Below, one piece after another: positions 1-12,492 of a stretch of 64,000 nt of DNA. The notes under the pieces are model-generated. The model searched no databases, was not told the origin of the DNA, and worked only from the letters and a program-made list of their open reading frames with translations. Source of the stretch: Kryptolebias marmoratus (lineage: Eukaryota; Chordata; Actinopteri; Cyprinodontiformes; Rivulidae); NCBI RefSeq assembly GCF_001649575.2, contig NC_051430.1, forward strand, positions 33,024,322 through 33,088,321. Direction: 5' to 3'. The position numbers and the translations under genes are program-made. Position 1 is the first letter of the stretch; each line of letters starts with the position of its first letter.

Positions 1-22
1 TATATATATATATATATATATA
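1..22. repeat. (TA)n microsatellite at the left edge
   Basis: Uninterrupted TA dinucleotides from base 1 to about 22. The array is cut by the window edge, so its full length is unknown. Confidence 0.9.
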
Positions 23-424
23 TTATTTTTATTCTCTTCTACTTTCACCTGTAATTAATGTTTTGTTGCTTTGTGATGCACGGTTTGAGACACGTTGTCT
101 CCTGAACTGCCTGTTGTCACTTTTGACTCTGTCTCGTGCTTGATTACACATGTTGGACTGATGGATACATTCTTATCTTCTTTTATTACTTTACCGGTAT
201 GCTGACGGACTATTCTGAGTGGTTGGTCTTGTTCATTTTTGTTTTTAGTGTTAGTCTTTTTTTTATTTTGTTTTGATATTTGTCTTCCTTAGCTGTTTGT
301 GTCAAAAAAAAAAGTTGTATTTGAAAAATTATAAATAAAGTATTAAAAAAAACTGACATAAAGAAATGCTTGGCCTTTATTTCTTTTACTTGTTTGTTCA
401 AACTTCATTATTATTGTTCATAGG

Positions 425-954
425 GTGGCTGTGGATCAGTGGTTAGAGCAGTTGTAAATAAGAGAGTTGGAGGTTTGATTCCTGACAGCAGCCACATGTT
501 GAAGTGTCTCTAGGCAAGATGCTGAATCCCTCATTTCATCTGATGTGCCCCATGAGTGTATTAATGCCATCTAAAGCACTGCTTAGACCAGTGGTCTCCA
601 ACCCTGGTCCTCAGGGCCACCATCCTGCATGTTTTCCTTGTTTCTCTGCTCCAACACACCTGATTCAGAGGTTAAATCACCTCTCCATGTTCTACAGAAG
701 CCTGTTAATCACCCATTGATTCAGATCAGGTGTGTTGGAGCAGAGAAACAAGTAAAACCTGAGGGATGGTGGCCCTGAGGACCAGGATTGGAGACCACTG
801 GCTTAGACTCTACAGAATGATTTATTCAGAGCAACTTTGTAGTAGATTGCTGTATAAATATGTGTGGATGGGTAAATGGGGGCCGACTGTGTTTTAAAGA
901 TCTTTGAGTTGCATGGTTGTCTAGAAAGACCCAATACAAGTGCAGTCCATTTAC
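425..954 (+). repeat. tRNA-derived SINE-like repeat, split by a MITE
   Basis: The left end carries an A-box-like stretch (GTGGATCAGTGGTTAGAGC) and a B-box-like stretch (GAGGTTTGATTCCTG). It continues with the fish SINE wording about 'CACATGTTGAAGTGTCTCTAGGCAAGA' in part, and ends near AATACAAGTGCAGTCCATTTAC. A foldback MITE at 589-800 interrupts it. The pol III boxes are diverged, so this is an old copy. It lies in a laminin intron. Confidence 0.65.
589..800. mobile_element. hAT-type foldback MITE
   Basis: The element starts CAGTGGTCTCCAACCCTGG and ends with its inverted complement CCAGGATTGGAGACCACTG, so most of its 212 bp can fold on itself. It is flanked by a perfect 8-bp direct repeat, GCTTAGAC, at 581-588 and 801-808. 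An 8-bp target duplication and CAG...CTG ends are typical of hAT elements. It has no coding capacity. Confidence 0.85.
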
Positions 955-1194
955 CAGAGTTAGTCATGGAGTTCCTCATGTTTCAGTGTTGACTCTTTAC
1001 TTTTTTTTATGTGGATCAATCAGTTCAAACTTTCCATCAGGCTATTCAGACTAATTTAACCAGAAACTGTTGTCACTATACTACTTGCTCACACGTCTAT
1101 TTGTATGTTTTATATGTCACATTTATCTTTATGTTATTTATTTGTTTTAATAAACCCTTGATGTTGATCTGCTGTGTGTGAATGGATTTGGTAC

Positions 1195-4100
1195 CTCTCC
1201 ACCAGTGGATGGTTCTGGTTCAGAGTATCTGCTGTCACAGACCACATCATTGATGTTAAAGGCTGTCTCATTCGGGACCGAAGGGAAATGCAGCGCACAG
1301 TCTTCTGCAAAGTATCGAAAAACCTTCCAAGTTCGGCCAAAATCCTTGGATCGCTCCACCAACATGGCTGCAGGCCGGAAACTCTGCAGACAGACAGTTC
1401 AGGGGCATTTGTTCTTCAGAATTATAAATAATAAACACATTGAGCTGATAGTAGTGGAGGGGAGTTTTATTTTAGCTTCACTTTTCTGAAAATAACTCAT
1501 CTGCTGATATCAAACTGACTCTGCTAAAACATTTTAATTTTAATTTTCTTCCAGTAGGGCCCGCATTGTTTTAACTTTCAGGCTTTTTGCATCAAGAACC
1601 TTTCATTTTTTTTAAGGTTATCCCAGACTGACTTCTGCCTTTTATTCTATTACCTGCCACTTCAAACAGCTTCCCACCAAGGACCACAGAAGAAGAACCC
1701 AGGATTAAAGCTTGTGAGTCAACTTGGGCCCGGTCCCAATCCTCGCCCTCCACCCTGCGCCCCTCTATGAAGGATATACTCAGTCAAAGTGCACAGAAGG
1801 GTTCGTGTGCAGGTTACAAGCATGCAGACATTGGAGAATTGGGACAGTATAGGTTACGTCATCTACTTGCGCCTCTGCATTGTAACTGTGACATCCAACA
1901 TGGCCGGCCAGTCCCTGTTTTTGCATTTTAAGAAGGTGCCAGTACGATTTTAAAAGTACAGTTTAGGTATTTTTGCTTTCCAAAGTCATTGCTGGAGATA
2001 CTTGGCTGTTCAGATGTGTTTTGTTCTGACTTGTTAAATACACACCTGTACAGCAGAGTGAAACAAGAATTATTTCAATACTTCAAATTTAAAAACTGCT
2101 TTTTTCATGACAGACGCAGCTCGCTCTGTCACCACCGCCATGTTTCCGCCTTCTCATTCAAAACCTTTTCATTATCAATAAAGATAATTTTTTAAAAAAC
2201 AAAACGTCACATGCAGAGATGGATTGTAGGTAAATACTTCGCTGAAGTCCGCTTGGATGCGGGCTTCGCTAAAGGCCAGATGTAGTACACAAAGGGGGCG
2301 GGGCTAAAGAGCACTCCGGAAGATTGGGACACACTACGCAGTCAAACCCTGCAGCATGAACGTGCATTTGAAGGACACGAGGGTGGAAGTGTGAGTAATG
2401 GGACCGGGCCTTGACTTCAGTTTCCACCTGTCATCAGTCAGGTAATCACCCTCCCCAGCACCAAACTGTGTCCTTGTTGGTTTTCTGTTGTCATTAGCAG
2501 ACATTTAGCATGAAGTCATTGGTGTATATAAACTCTCAGTTATCTTCAGTAACTTTTGAGTTTACATTGAGAACACAGCCTTATGAACACATATGTTAAA
2601 ATAAATGTTTGTCAGAATTTCTCCAGCTGTTACATATGGTCAGGCTTGTATAAAAGAAACTGGTAAGTTATCTGTTTTACCTTGAATGTGAGGACCAGGT
2701 GACTAAACTGAAAAACGGACTCCAGATCTAATTGGATGCTGACATGATGAACTCCTGCAGGAAAACAAAAAAAGGTTTATAATGTGGTGGTGATGATGCA
2801 CCTCTATCCTAATGGACAAGTTTTTACCGTTCTGATTCTTTAAGCTCACCGTTCTCAGACTGCCACCACTTCGTTTTTCTCTCGGGGTCAAAGGTTGTGA
2901 TGATGTTCTCAATACGGTGGCTGTTTGGGTTGCTGTAGTGGTTGTAGGGTAGTCGAGAGTCGCAAATGAAGCATTTCTGCTCTCCCTGATGAATAAATAC
3001 AAATACTCATCACCATCACTGGCCAGAATTATTTCTAGTGTTAAAAGCGTTTGTCTGGATGGGGTGTTGGAGCATCTCTCTCATGTATTTGCTTCTCTTT
3101 ATGGCAAAAGGGCAACAATGCTTTTGCATATCTGTGTGTGTTTGTTTATCTATAAACAATCAAATAAAGAAAAAACTGACTGGTTATTTTGTTTTTTGTT
3201 TTTTATTATAACACCAAAAACAAAAAAAAGCCTGGTTTTTCATATTTCACTTTTAGGCTAAGATCGGAAACACGAAATGGAAAAACGGGCAGCAGGACAG
3301 AATTTGATTTAAATATTTATTTGGTCGGGTTTAGGAGAGCAGGAAGTGGATTTATGTGGTGGCTAAGGTAATGTAGTGGTTACTATGGCAACGCCAGAAC
3401 CACAGATCGAGGACTTGTTTCACAGCGGTTTGATCCTCAAAACAAGTCTCCATGGCTGATGGGTCCGTCTGGATTATCCGGTCCTGATTGATCAATATTG
3501 AAGAAACATAAATATGTAGACGATCATTACGTTCTGGAGTGAATCCGCCGTCGCCGCCATGTTGGACAGATCTCTCCTCTCTCTAAGAGCCAACAGGAGG
3601 AAACAGAGCGAGCAGCTATGACCGGATTTTATATCTCGTGGGATTACCTTTCACAACTAAGACTGACCAATAATTTTGGTTGTTTGACCATTTATTATAT
3701 TATGTTATCATAGCTAACGTTATTTAGCAAACAACGAAATGCTAACAGGAGGAACTGGTGCTTCTCTCTCTTTAGCTCCTTAATGTTTGTCTCATCGTTC
3801 CATATGCTACCACTCAAACCTTATACTCCGTTATTATACTCAGATTGTTCTTTTGGCTGGTGTTCCTGCTCTGGATGCCTCTCACCTCCAGGTATCCAAT
3901 GATGCAATAGTTCTGAGGTCTGTTGAGACCACACGTTGATGAGGCCGAAAGCTGCGCTGCACGACCCACCATCAAGTCACCCAGCTTGGGGTAACAGGAG
4001 CTGCCATGGCACTGCGTCTGGGGGTCTCGGTGGTCCTGAAGTTTGACTTCTGGAAAAAAAACTGCAAGAAAAGATGAGTCATAGCTAGAAAATCCATCTT

Positions 4101-5093
4101 TCAATGTGAAATAATAAACCTCTTAATATAGTAACTTAAACCATCGGTAGACCGAAGACTCCTGTTAGTGGGGATGGATTGAATGACGCTTTACATGATG
4201 TTTGGGGTTTAGGATATATTTTTATAAACCAACCCTGATCCGTACTTCTCCACAACTTTGTCTATGACTTGTGTGGAGAGTTCCTTGGTCTTCATGATGT
4301 CGCTCCTAATACTTTGAGGTATTGGACCGGTGTTGATTCTGAGGACTGTTATAACAGTTTAGATCATTGAATTCTTAGATTGCCCACAGCTGGAGCTTAT
4401 TGAACTAATAATGTAGCTAAGCACAAACCACTTTTCAGTTTTAGATTTTTAAATCTAGTTTTTTACCCCCTCATTTCACTTCATTACTCTGGAGTGTTTT
4501 CTGAAAATTATTGCTTTTAATAAAAAATATTGCAGGTTCTAAAGTAACAAAAGGAGGAGGATGAATATTGTTTGCAGCCCAGTATATATCCCAGTAAATG
4601 CGGGGTACCAGAATCTTTATACTCTGGTTCTCCTTGTAGAACTCATGCACTTGACAATTTTTGGTTTCTTCTCAGACTGAAAACTTTCCTCTTGGTGAAC
4701 CTTAACAGAATGACAACAATAGCTTCAAGCGTCCAACTTTCTCCCTCCAAGTCAACTCCCATAACTTTACTGGTTCCACTGGGTTGTCACTCCAACTTGA
4801 CTGACTTTATTTTGAATGTTCTCCATCTCGCTGTCTGTACCTTGAGTCATGAACAGAACCTGGATCGGTTCTCTATTCATTGCTCTACTTCCCTACAGGA
4901 TCTCTGCAGTAACTTAGGTCTCTAATGATGAAACTAAAGTTCTCTTTACTACTTTTTACATTTCCTTGCTCCTGTGTGATCAGACAGGCGACTGTGATGA
5001 GCTGAACTTACCAATGAGGAAAATGAAGATCATGTTTGTGGTGATAACAGGCAGTCTTTCGTGGATTCTCTTCTGATGAACTCTAAAGCACAT
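1195..5093 (-). CDS. Laminin subunit beta (beta-1/beta-4 type), 5' part of the gene
   Basis: Secreted basement-membrane subunit; the N-terminal LN domain drives laminin network assembly. Five minus-strand exons were read: 5012-5093 (signal peptide), 3886-4049, 2850-2985, 2681-2754 and 1195-1383. Sizes and phases join in one open frame. Seen: [24 protein letters not shown] and NYCIIGYLE, then [39 protein letters not shown] and [15 protein letters not shown]. These match the LN domain of vertebrate LAMB1 closely, with the exon break after STGGE. Two in-frame starts exist: ATG at 5093 (MCFRVHQK...) or 5033 (MIFIFLI); the longer one gives a basic region before the hydrophobic core, so I prefer it. 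The next exon is not found in 1-1194, so the gene continues leftwards. Whether it is lamb1a, lamb1b or lamb4 cannot be told from this part. Confidence 0.88.
1727..2410. mobile_element. Non-autonomous DNA transposon with GGCCCGGTCCCA ends
   Basis: The left end GGCCCGGTCCCAATCC and the right end (complement GGCCCGGTCCCATTAC) form imperfect terminal inverted repeats of about 30 bp about 684 bp apart. No transposase reading frame lies inside. I could not settle the target duplication, so the superfamily stays open. It lies in a laminin intron. Confidence 0.6.
4190..4565. repeat. Relic of a common fish DNA-transposon-like repeat
   Basis: Non-coding text that I recognise as a diverged copy of a widespread fish repeat (stretch around CTTCTCCACAACTTTGTC, TTCCTTGGTCTTCATGATG, and a tail with GGAGGAGGATGAATATTG). 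Family assignment is from memory and uncertain. It lies in the first laminin intron. Confidence 0.4.
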
Positions 5094-5470
5094 ACACAGA
5101 CAGAAAAAAACTTGTTGGTCTCCAGATGTTAAAATGTTAAAATGTGATGTGTATCCGGAAGGTTATAGAAAATGAAACTGAAACAAAATATTTAAACTAA
5201 CCTCAGAACAGACAAAACTACACAAACCAAAACTAAACACAGCTGTTAAGAAACAAAACAAGAGCTAAAAACCTAAATGCAGTTTACTGCTCATCTTATA
5301 GATTTATTTTTTGGTTAGGAAAACACATTTTTTTGACATATTTACTTCATTCAGAACTCTGACAAGGTTTACCAGAATAAAAGTTGAAGGGAGAATTCAG
5401 TTGATGAAGTTCAGATACAGATGGAAAAATCTTTATTCAGTAGAAAACCATTTCCCCTAAAGGCACAGAT
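5094..5470 (-). promoter_or_regulatory. Presumed 5' flank of the laminin beta gene
   Basis: This is the sequence just upstream of the first recognised laminin exon on the minus strand. It is AT-rich, and I see no clear TATA box, CpG cluster or named binding site. A non-coding exon further upstream is possible, so the transcription start is not placed. Confidence 0.25.
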
Positions 5471-5779
5471 GAACTTCAACAGGAATGCTTGAGTCCCTAC
5501 AGCAACTTCAAACAAAAAAAAATGAGTTCAAACCCAATAAAAAAGATTTATTGCCCAGAAATAAAATATCTAGCTTCCTCGTCAGATTTTCCTACCGTAG
5601 CACGGCTAAACAGCGATGTCTAACGGTCGGTGCTACTTGTCAAAAACTGCTACCGTCATGTTTACAAACCGAAAACTATAGCGGTTTGTGTTCATGTTAA
5701 ATATCATCGGATACTGAAGTGGAAGCTTAGGAGTTCTGCTTAGCATAGCATTGGAACAATTTATATCCACGACGAAAAC

Positions 5780-6060
5780 NNNNNNNNNNNNNNNNNNNNN
5801 NNNNNNNNNNNNNNNNNNNNNNNNNNNNNNNNNNNNNNNNNNNNNNNNNNNNNNNNNNNNNNNNNNNNNNNNNNNNNNNNNNNNNNNNNNNNNNNNNNNN
5901 NNNNNNNNNNNNNNNNNNNNNNNNNNNNNNNNNNNNNNNNNNNNNNNNNNNNNNNNNNNNNNNNNNNNNNNNNNNNNNNNNNNNNNNNNNNNNNNNNNNN
6001 NNNNNNNNNNNNNNNNNNNNNNNNNNNNNNNNNNNNNNNNNNNNNNNNNNNNNNNNNNNN
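5780..6060. other. Assembly gap (281 N)
   Basis: All bases are N. Reading frames spanning it are artefacts. Confidence 0.99.
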
Positions 6061-7080
6061 GCAGTGTCCAGAAAGAGGAGTTGTTCAGCTTGTAGGGCAC
6101 CACAACTGCTTCCACCCACCTCCATCATCATCATCATATGAAATTACTTTTTGTCACAACAAAAAATAGTGGCTGGTAAAATATTTGAGTGGCTGGTAAA
6201 AAAAAAAATTTTTTAATTTTTAATTTCCACCCCTGGTTAAAATGTGTTTTAGGCATAAACTGGAGGTAAAACAGTGGGACCTTTGATAGCTGTGGTATCG
6301 TATGTACTAAGAGTTTAAAAGGTTATGCCTTAGTAGGAGAGGTTTTCTGTTTTTCTAATCATCCTGCTTTAGAAGAAAACAGGTGGTGGGAGACGAGGCT
6401 TTATTTGTACAACTGCAGCTGTGGGTCATTTCCTCCACACCCTGACATAAAGAGAAGAACCTGCAATTAAAGAGTCCTGCCACAAAGATAAAGAATAGAC
6501 ACTTTCCCTGTCACCAGTTAGATTTCTGACTGCGAATAGTTTGTACAGCTGGAGATAATGCACCTTCCAGCCGAAAGGAGTTCATAAAACATGTCTGTAA
6601 TGTTGCCTCAGTGGGCGGTTGTTTCCACCGGACTTGTAACATACAAACTGTTCCTCCCTTGGTTAGAATTAAATTTCTTTATATCAAAATGTTTGCATTC
6701 TTAGATTATTACAAAAAGAAGTTCCAAATTCCTTTTTGGGGTTTACGGAAGAAAGTTGATGGATGTTGGATTTTCTGACAGTAGCTGCATTGGTACCTTT
6801 CAACTATTCTTCAAAGATTGTCTCGTTTATTGTAGTAAACATAACAGCCTGCTTCTCAGTGGAATACTACCAAGGGTGTCAGCTCACAAGTCCTTGAACA
6901 ATACACCAGAAATAATCACACAGTCACCTGATCCAAGAGATGAAACCAAAGAAGATTCGACCGGAGAAAGGCTTTTCCCAGCAGTAGCAGATTGTCTGAC
7001 TGTCAGCATAAACCAGGAGCAACCAAAGCAGTAAACCAGTAAGGGATGAAAGTCAGGAGATACAGAGAAAAAACACAAAG
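6061..7080. other. Intergenic, no gene recognised
   Basis: AT-rich sequence with short open frames only. A 92-codon frame at 6756-7034 has no recognisable domain and sits just upstream of a LINE relic, so it may be part of that element. Confidence 0.4.
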
Positions 7081-7084
7081 AAAT

Positions 7085-7890
7085 CCTGACAGAAGGCAGA
7101 ATGGAGGGATACTTTTAGACTGACTCTTGTTATAAGAAATGTCCACTCCATGAACAACAAGGTGGATGAACTCAAGTCCCTAGTCAGGAGTCAGAGAGGG
7201 ATTTAGGAAAAAAGTCTTTTGTGTTTGTGAAATGTGACTTTATCCTGCAGCCCATCACCAGTATAAGTGGCTTCAGGATGATCTGAGAAGACAGGGACAC
7301 CAAAAAGACCAAAAGGGAGAGGAGGGGGGGCTTGCTATTTTTACCAACAACAAATGGTGTAACCCTGGCTACAGTACAAGATCAAGTCTGTACCAAAAAC
7401 ATTGAACTCCTGGAAGTGAGCAATAGACCATATGACTTGTGTTGGGAATTCTCTGCAGTTTAACAACTTGTTTACCTTCCTCTGTTGGCACACGCTGAAA
7501 TGGCTTGTGATTTAGGGACTACAAGTTAAATATCCAGACTCATTCGTCTTCTTATGCAGAGACTTTAACCACAGCTCCCTCTCCAGCACAGATCATTAAC
7601 TGCGCCAATCAGGAAAACAAAACACTTGATCTTTTTTACAGGATGCATACAGATGCACTTCACTTCCACTCCTTGGAGGTTCATCTCTGTCCCACATACA
7701 CTCCAACAGTAAAAAGAACACCTGTTGCCATCAAAATAGTGAAATGCTGGTCCCAGGGATCCACCAATTCCTTGCAGTGTAAGCTGGAAATCACTGACTG
7801 GGGTGTTTTCTGTGAGTTATTTGCAGATTATGTTGATGGACTAAGTTTTGCACAAATGTCAGCATTCCCTGCAGAGAGTTCAAACTTTTA
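7085..7890 (+). pseudogene. Decayed LINE endonuclease-reverse transcriptase region
   Basis: Plus-strand fragments in changing frames resemble the endonuclease domain of fish non-LTR retrotransposons: NVHSMNNKVDELKSLVRSQ near 7140, GGGLAIFTNNKWCNPGY near 7325, and then VKRTPVAIKIVKCWSQGS followed by DWGVF near 7700-7810, the stretch just before the reverse transcriptase. Stops and frameshifts break it throughout. Only the 5' part of the pol frame is visible, so this is a truncated dead copy. Confidence 0.7.
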
Positions 7891-8139
7891 ACAAAATGCA
7901 AATGCTGGAACTTGTCCATACAGATATTTGGGATTTTATTCTGACAGGCAGCACATCATATTCCAATTTTATAGTTTCTCTGTCTGCTGAAGCAGTAATT
8001 CCCCTGAGGATTACTCTGAACTCATCAGTGCTGCTTTTTCCTCTTGATTTAATGGGTGATGATTTTGTAAAATATGTGGAAGAGAAAATGAGCCTCGGGC
8101 TCTGCAGTGAGCACGTAGGATTTAATCACTTAAAGAAAT

Positions 8140-9913
8140 GGATTTAGGTGCATATTTGAGGTTCTCTTTACTCTGAAAAGTGGTAGTTGCAGTGCAGACA
8201 AATTAAACTGTCTGCTGATTGTTGCTGATCCAAGCTGGAAGATTTCTGTGGATGATTTAAAATAAGATGGGAGATCAGAGATAAGGGAATGTTCGACATC
8301 AGATCCTTTTTGTTTCAGAGATGTTTCATGTTTCAGACACTGTCAGGTCATGTCTTTGTTTATGTTCGCTGCTCAGCAGGAAAACGTCACTTGGAAACAA
8401 TGTTCCTCAGATTTATGTGGACGTGGAGCAGAAAAAAATCGGCATCATTGGTTCAAAAACCTTGTTTCTATTTGTGAAATGTTGCTAGTGTCGCATCTGG
8501 TGGAAGTAAAACACAAACAAAATTAAAGACCTAGCATTTCCTGATAGAAATCATATCATCCACCTCATTTTATTAAGATCTGTGCAGTGGTTCATGAGAT
8601 ATTTTCCTAACAGACAGAGATGGCTCTAAATAATTAATGGCAACGTTTTAACCAAAAATCTTCAGATAATCTGCTGGAGATCAACGTCAGCTATTACCAC
8701 ACTAAACTAAAGGTCAAAATCTGTGAAACTGAGGTTAGCTGGCTATTTCACCAATTTTTAATCAAGCTGACTCCAAAAAATAATCATAATAAACCTTAAG
8801 GTTTCATTATAAACCACCCACTGGTTTACAGACCAACAGAGGAAACTAACAGTTAATGCCAAACGTTTAATCAAAGATCTTGTGCAATGAGTAACATTTA
8901 GAGTATATGCTATGAAAGCACACAAACTTTTAGATCAATGTCTGTAAAATTAACTGTATAAATGCCAATTTTGTTTTGATCAGGCTGACTCCAAAAGTTA
9001 ATCAGTTGTAGATTTAAATCCAATGATTATCTGCAGGTTTTCAGTGGTTTATAAGTTATGTTGCCAACAGGCAAACAAAAACATTATTGCTCCATCGTTG
9101 TCTTTCTGCACTGAGGAAATAAATCATTTTCAGGGGGGTTAAATAGGTAAAATAATATTTCACAGACTTATTATCTGCACAGTTTTAAACTGCAAATCAA
9201 AAATCACAAGAATATAAAATTCTACTTTACTCTATTGGTGGAAATCAGAAAGCAGCTTTTTGTAAATGCTGAAAATGTTGCTGACTATAATCAATAATAC
9301 AGCTTTATGTTGCTTTTAAAATAGATTTATTTTATATTCAAACACAGTCTTTTATCATCAACTGTGCGTAGTATTTAAGTTTCTGTTACATTAATAGGAA
9401 TATGTAGATTTTTTTTTCTGAACCCAGAATCAGGATCAAAGTTTAGAGAAAACACTATTTGGTGTTTGTTGTGTCAATCCATCTATATGTGGACTTCTTG
9501 TCCGTTAAATATCACCTACCACCTAAAGCAAAATCCAGGTTTCTGATAACAAAATTTTCTTATGAACCACTGGAGAAAATTTAATGAAGTTTTCAGATAT
9601 TAACCACTGGATATACATCTACAACTGATTACATTTTGGAGTCAACCCAATTCAAGAACCTTACACCCCAAGACAATATCTCAGTTAATTTTACAGCTAT
9701 TGAGTGAAAACCTGGTGTGGTAGTAGCTGATTAACTTGTCATTAACTTGTCCATGTATTAGTCAAATATCTCCTGAACCACTGAACAGATTTCATGTAAT
9801 CCTTTAGAAAATCATGTTTAGATGCATGTCTACAACTTCATACCTTTTTGGAGTCGATCTTAAGGTTTCTGTCAAAGCAAGTTGATATCAGCAAACACAA
9901 AAATGGCTGTAAC
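8140..9913. repeat. Dispersed unclassified repeat, several degenerate copies
   Basis: The stretch holds repeated phrases shared with other parts of the window: GGTTCATGAGATATTTTCC near 8589 (antisense sense), GAACCACTGGAGAAAATTT near 9564, CATCTACAACTGATTACATT near 9616 and TTTTGGAGTCAACCCAATTC near 9634. No open frame of note. The copy continues after the MITE at 9914-10631, with ACAGATATTGAGCTAAAATT near 10651. Confidence 0.55.
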
Positions 9914-10631
9914 CAGTGGCGTCACTAGGCCTGTTTTAGGGGGGCTTCAGCCCCCCTAAAATGTTTTCAAGCCCCCCTAAATAATTTTGGTGTGAATTTC
10001 TTTTTTTTTTTTTTTTACAAAAATTCAATATAATGTGGCCAGAATATAAGTTTAAATAAATAACCATATATTATTTCATTATTAACTCAAATATATGATC
10101 ATAAATCTGTCAGTTTTCTTTTTCTTTACAGTGTAAGGTAGAGATCCTCTTTGGTGCGTCGTTATCAAATCCATTCCACTTGTTCATATTTTCTTCAGAA
10201 GTATTCTTGTGTCAGTTAATCTAAATCAGTGCTGTGGAATAACTGAGAGATTTTATATAATATATAAAGTCACAGTTAGACTTCATAACTGGGTATACAC
10301 CAGCACCAAACATTATAGTGTACATTAGCTGGCATTTAATACACTATAGTAATATTCAATTCACAAAATAAAAATAAAAAAATGTTAATTTTTCTTGTTA
10401 AAACTGTAAACATATTTCCTGTTTGTTGATGTTCTGAATAAAAATATAATTGGTTGCTTAAAACGTTTACACAGTAAGGTATCTGTTAAATGTGTCCAAA
10501 AATGTGGGAAAGCAACTCAGGTTTTGTTAGCTGTTTGAGAAATTTTGTTCTCGCCCACTACGTTTGCTCACATCCTGTGCAACTCCTGGGGGCTCAGCCC
10601 CCCTTGTCCTTAAAACCTAGTGACGCCCCTG
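9914..10631. mobile_element. hAT-type MITE, copy 1 of 3
   Basis: A 718-bp element with inverted ends CAGTGGCGTCACTAGG and CCTAGTGACGCCCCTG. The 8-bp flanks are GCTGTAAC (9906-9913) and GCTATAAC (10632-10639), one mismatch. Copies at 24175 and 33105 are nearly identical across most of their length. It has no transposase. It sits inside a copy of the dispersed repeat. Confidence 0.85.
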
Positions 10632-10639
10632 GCTATAAC

Positions 10640-11735
10640 TCTGTCCATTCTACAGATATTGAGCTAAAATTTGAGACGGTGGTAGCTGAGCATTATTCAC
10701 AACACAATGTCCAAGCGTTAACACATCTTGCAATAGTTTTTGAGATTGTGCATAATTTCATTTTGCCATGTTTGACCGAAATAGCTACATCATCATTATT
10801 TTTTTAACATAGTTTGAAACTTTGATATGAAAGGCTGGTATACCATCAGGCCTTTAATTTTATAGATCAACTGAAAGGGTTTTATTGGTAAGACATTCAT
10901 TTTAGCATTCTTTAATCCCTCTATTAATAATAACGTAACCAGTTTAAAACATCTAAACTCTTTAAATGACCCAGCTTCCCAAATTCTTAACAATAAAAAA
11001 AACAAATGTGTTAATTTTAGAACCTTTTCATGTTTTCAGCAGTTTTTTGAATGAATGTTGTTTTGCTGCGCCTGCAGCTACAGTATGTGAAAATGCTTCT
11101 TACGGAAAATAAAACCCAACAAGAAGCTAAATGTTTTAGCTCTATGAAGCAAATTCAGAGTTTTAGATTCTGCAGCAGGTTTTATCTGAGCAGCATGAGA
11201 AACATTGACGTGAATAATTTTAGTTGTCTCACCTGTTTGTTTCAGTGTTCCTGCAGAATTCATCAGTTTAGTGGAGTAAACAGATCAACACAGGACTAAG
11301 AAGAGACTTGTGAGAGTGAAAGTGGACCTACCTGCTTCTGATGCCGTCCTGAAAGAATGAGCACACCTGGGCAGGTAACAGCACACCTGAGACACACACT
11401 GCCTGAGGCTGAAGCTGTCAGCCACTGAGAGGCAAGGACCACAGGGCACCCTTTACCTGCATGGAGTGAAAAACCCTTCAGTGTTTTCTCCTTAAAATGA
11501 TAGTTCAGTCATTTTTGTCTTATAGTTATCAGTAGTTTGTACCTTAACAACTGTGACATCAGCCATGCAGCACGGAGGACGGAGAAAAGGACTGATGTCT
11601 TTGTCCAGGCGTGCAAAACAAGTGACACTTTATTTTTATTGTTTTTCATGATTATTGAGGTAACTGGGCTACATTTGTGCCGTCAGGCGATGGGGCCTGA
11701 GTTCCCATTTTGAGACACTGTCTTCTTACGATCCC
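10640..11735. other. Tail of dispersed repeat, then unassigned intergenic sequence
   Basis: To about 10850 this is the remainder of the dispersed repeat split by the MITE. From 10850 to 11735 I see no gene: only short frames and no known repeat. Confidence 0.4.
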
Positions 11736-11738
11736 TTC

Positions 11739-12122
11739 TTAGGAAGTGAATCGTGGGCTCTTACGCTCAATGTCCTTATCTTGGCCCACTGAACAGCCAT
11801 TAAGCCCAACAAGCCAACAGGAAATGGCGGCTACATACACCTTCAAGGTAGACGGAGACCGTCCCCAATCCAGGAATGCTTGCAGGAAAGCCAGTATGTC
11901 AGAGACTGAACCCTGTGCTGGGTCCTGCCCTCTACGACGGCACCAGGTTGCAAAGATCGCCCACTTCTTTGCGTGTGGACGGTGCCCATGCATCGTACGT
12001 CCTACTTCCCCACCGTACTTCGAGAACGTGGATCCCGGCCTTGTAGGGGCCAAACCCAGAGCTGGAGTCTGCAAGCTCCTGAGCACACAGACACCCCTGC
12101 AGGGTAAGCAAGCAAGCACCAA
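11739..12122 (-). pseudogene. DIRS-type tyrosine recombinase, N-terminal fragment
   Basis: A 127-codon minus-strand frame includes KWAIFATWCRRRGQDP, then SVSDILAFLQAFLDWGRS and PSTLKVYVAAIS. This is the SAM-like core-binding domain found at the 3' end of fish DIRS retrotransposons. The catalytic domain is missing. The orientation agrees with the gag-like remnant at 18080-19070, and the two may be outer parts of one element whose middle was replaced. Confidence 0.7.
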
Positions 12123-12199
12123 ATTTATTGCGTATGGAATAAATTATGATTTTCTGCAATATATTCACTGTTTTATGAGACGTATTATGGCGCATAAAA

Positions 12200-12310
12200 A
12201 GAAATAAGGGAAGATGCATATATTTCTATTTCACATCTCCATCTTTCCCGTGAATCCGTACGGGATGCACCTTATTTGCCTGAAATACGGGACAGTTGGC
12301 AACCCTATTG
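12200..12310. repeat. Fragment of a DNA-transposon end
   Basis: The text ends ATACGGGACAGTTGGCAACCCT, whose complement (AGGGTTGCCAACTGTCCCG) is a common fish DNA-transposon terminus. Only one end was found. Confidence 0.35.
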
Positions 12311-12433
12311 TTTGTCTCCTTTGGGAGAAATTAGCCTTGAACAGAGGGCTTACACTGCCCAGACACATGACATCACAAGGTTAATAAATAAATAAATGAA
12401 TGAAATCATTAAAAACCTGCTGCAACACGTGAT

Positions 12434-12492
12434 TAATTAATCCTTAATTAATTAGTTATTATATTCTAAACAGCTGTAAGTTTAAAGCCTGT
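12434..12492 (+). repeat. 58-bp direct repeat, left copy
   Basis: A 40-bp stretch beginning TAATTAATCCTTAATTAATT is repeated exactly at 14920-14959. Similarity continues for about 15 bp after a 3-bp indel (to 12492 and 14974). The two copies flank the gag-like relic and the Penelope-like insertion. Confidence 0.85.

Noticed and set aside
2850..2985. Frameshift in the laminin exon
   Set aside because: An apparent 2-nt deletion was a misreading on first pass; rereading the plus strand (GTTTTTCTCTCGGGG) gives an open frame through [10 protein letters not shown].
11335..11375. A 17-nt minus-strand microexon between TTTCAG and GTAGGT
   Set aside because: Splice-like sites occur by chance at this density; no coding context or neighbour supports it.
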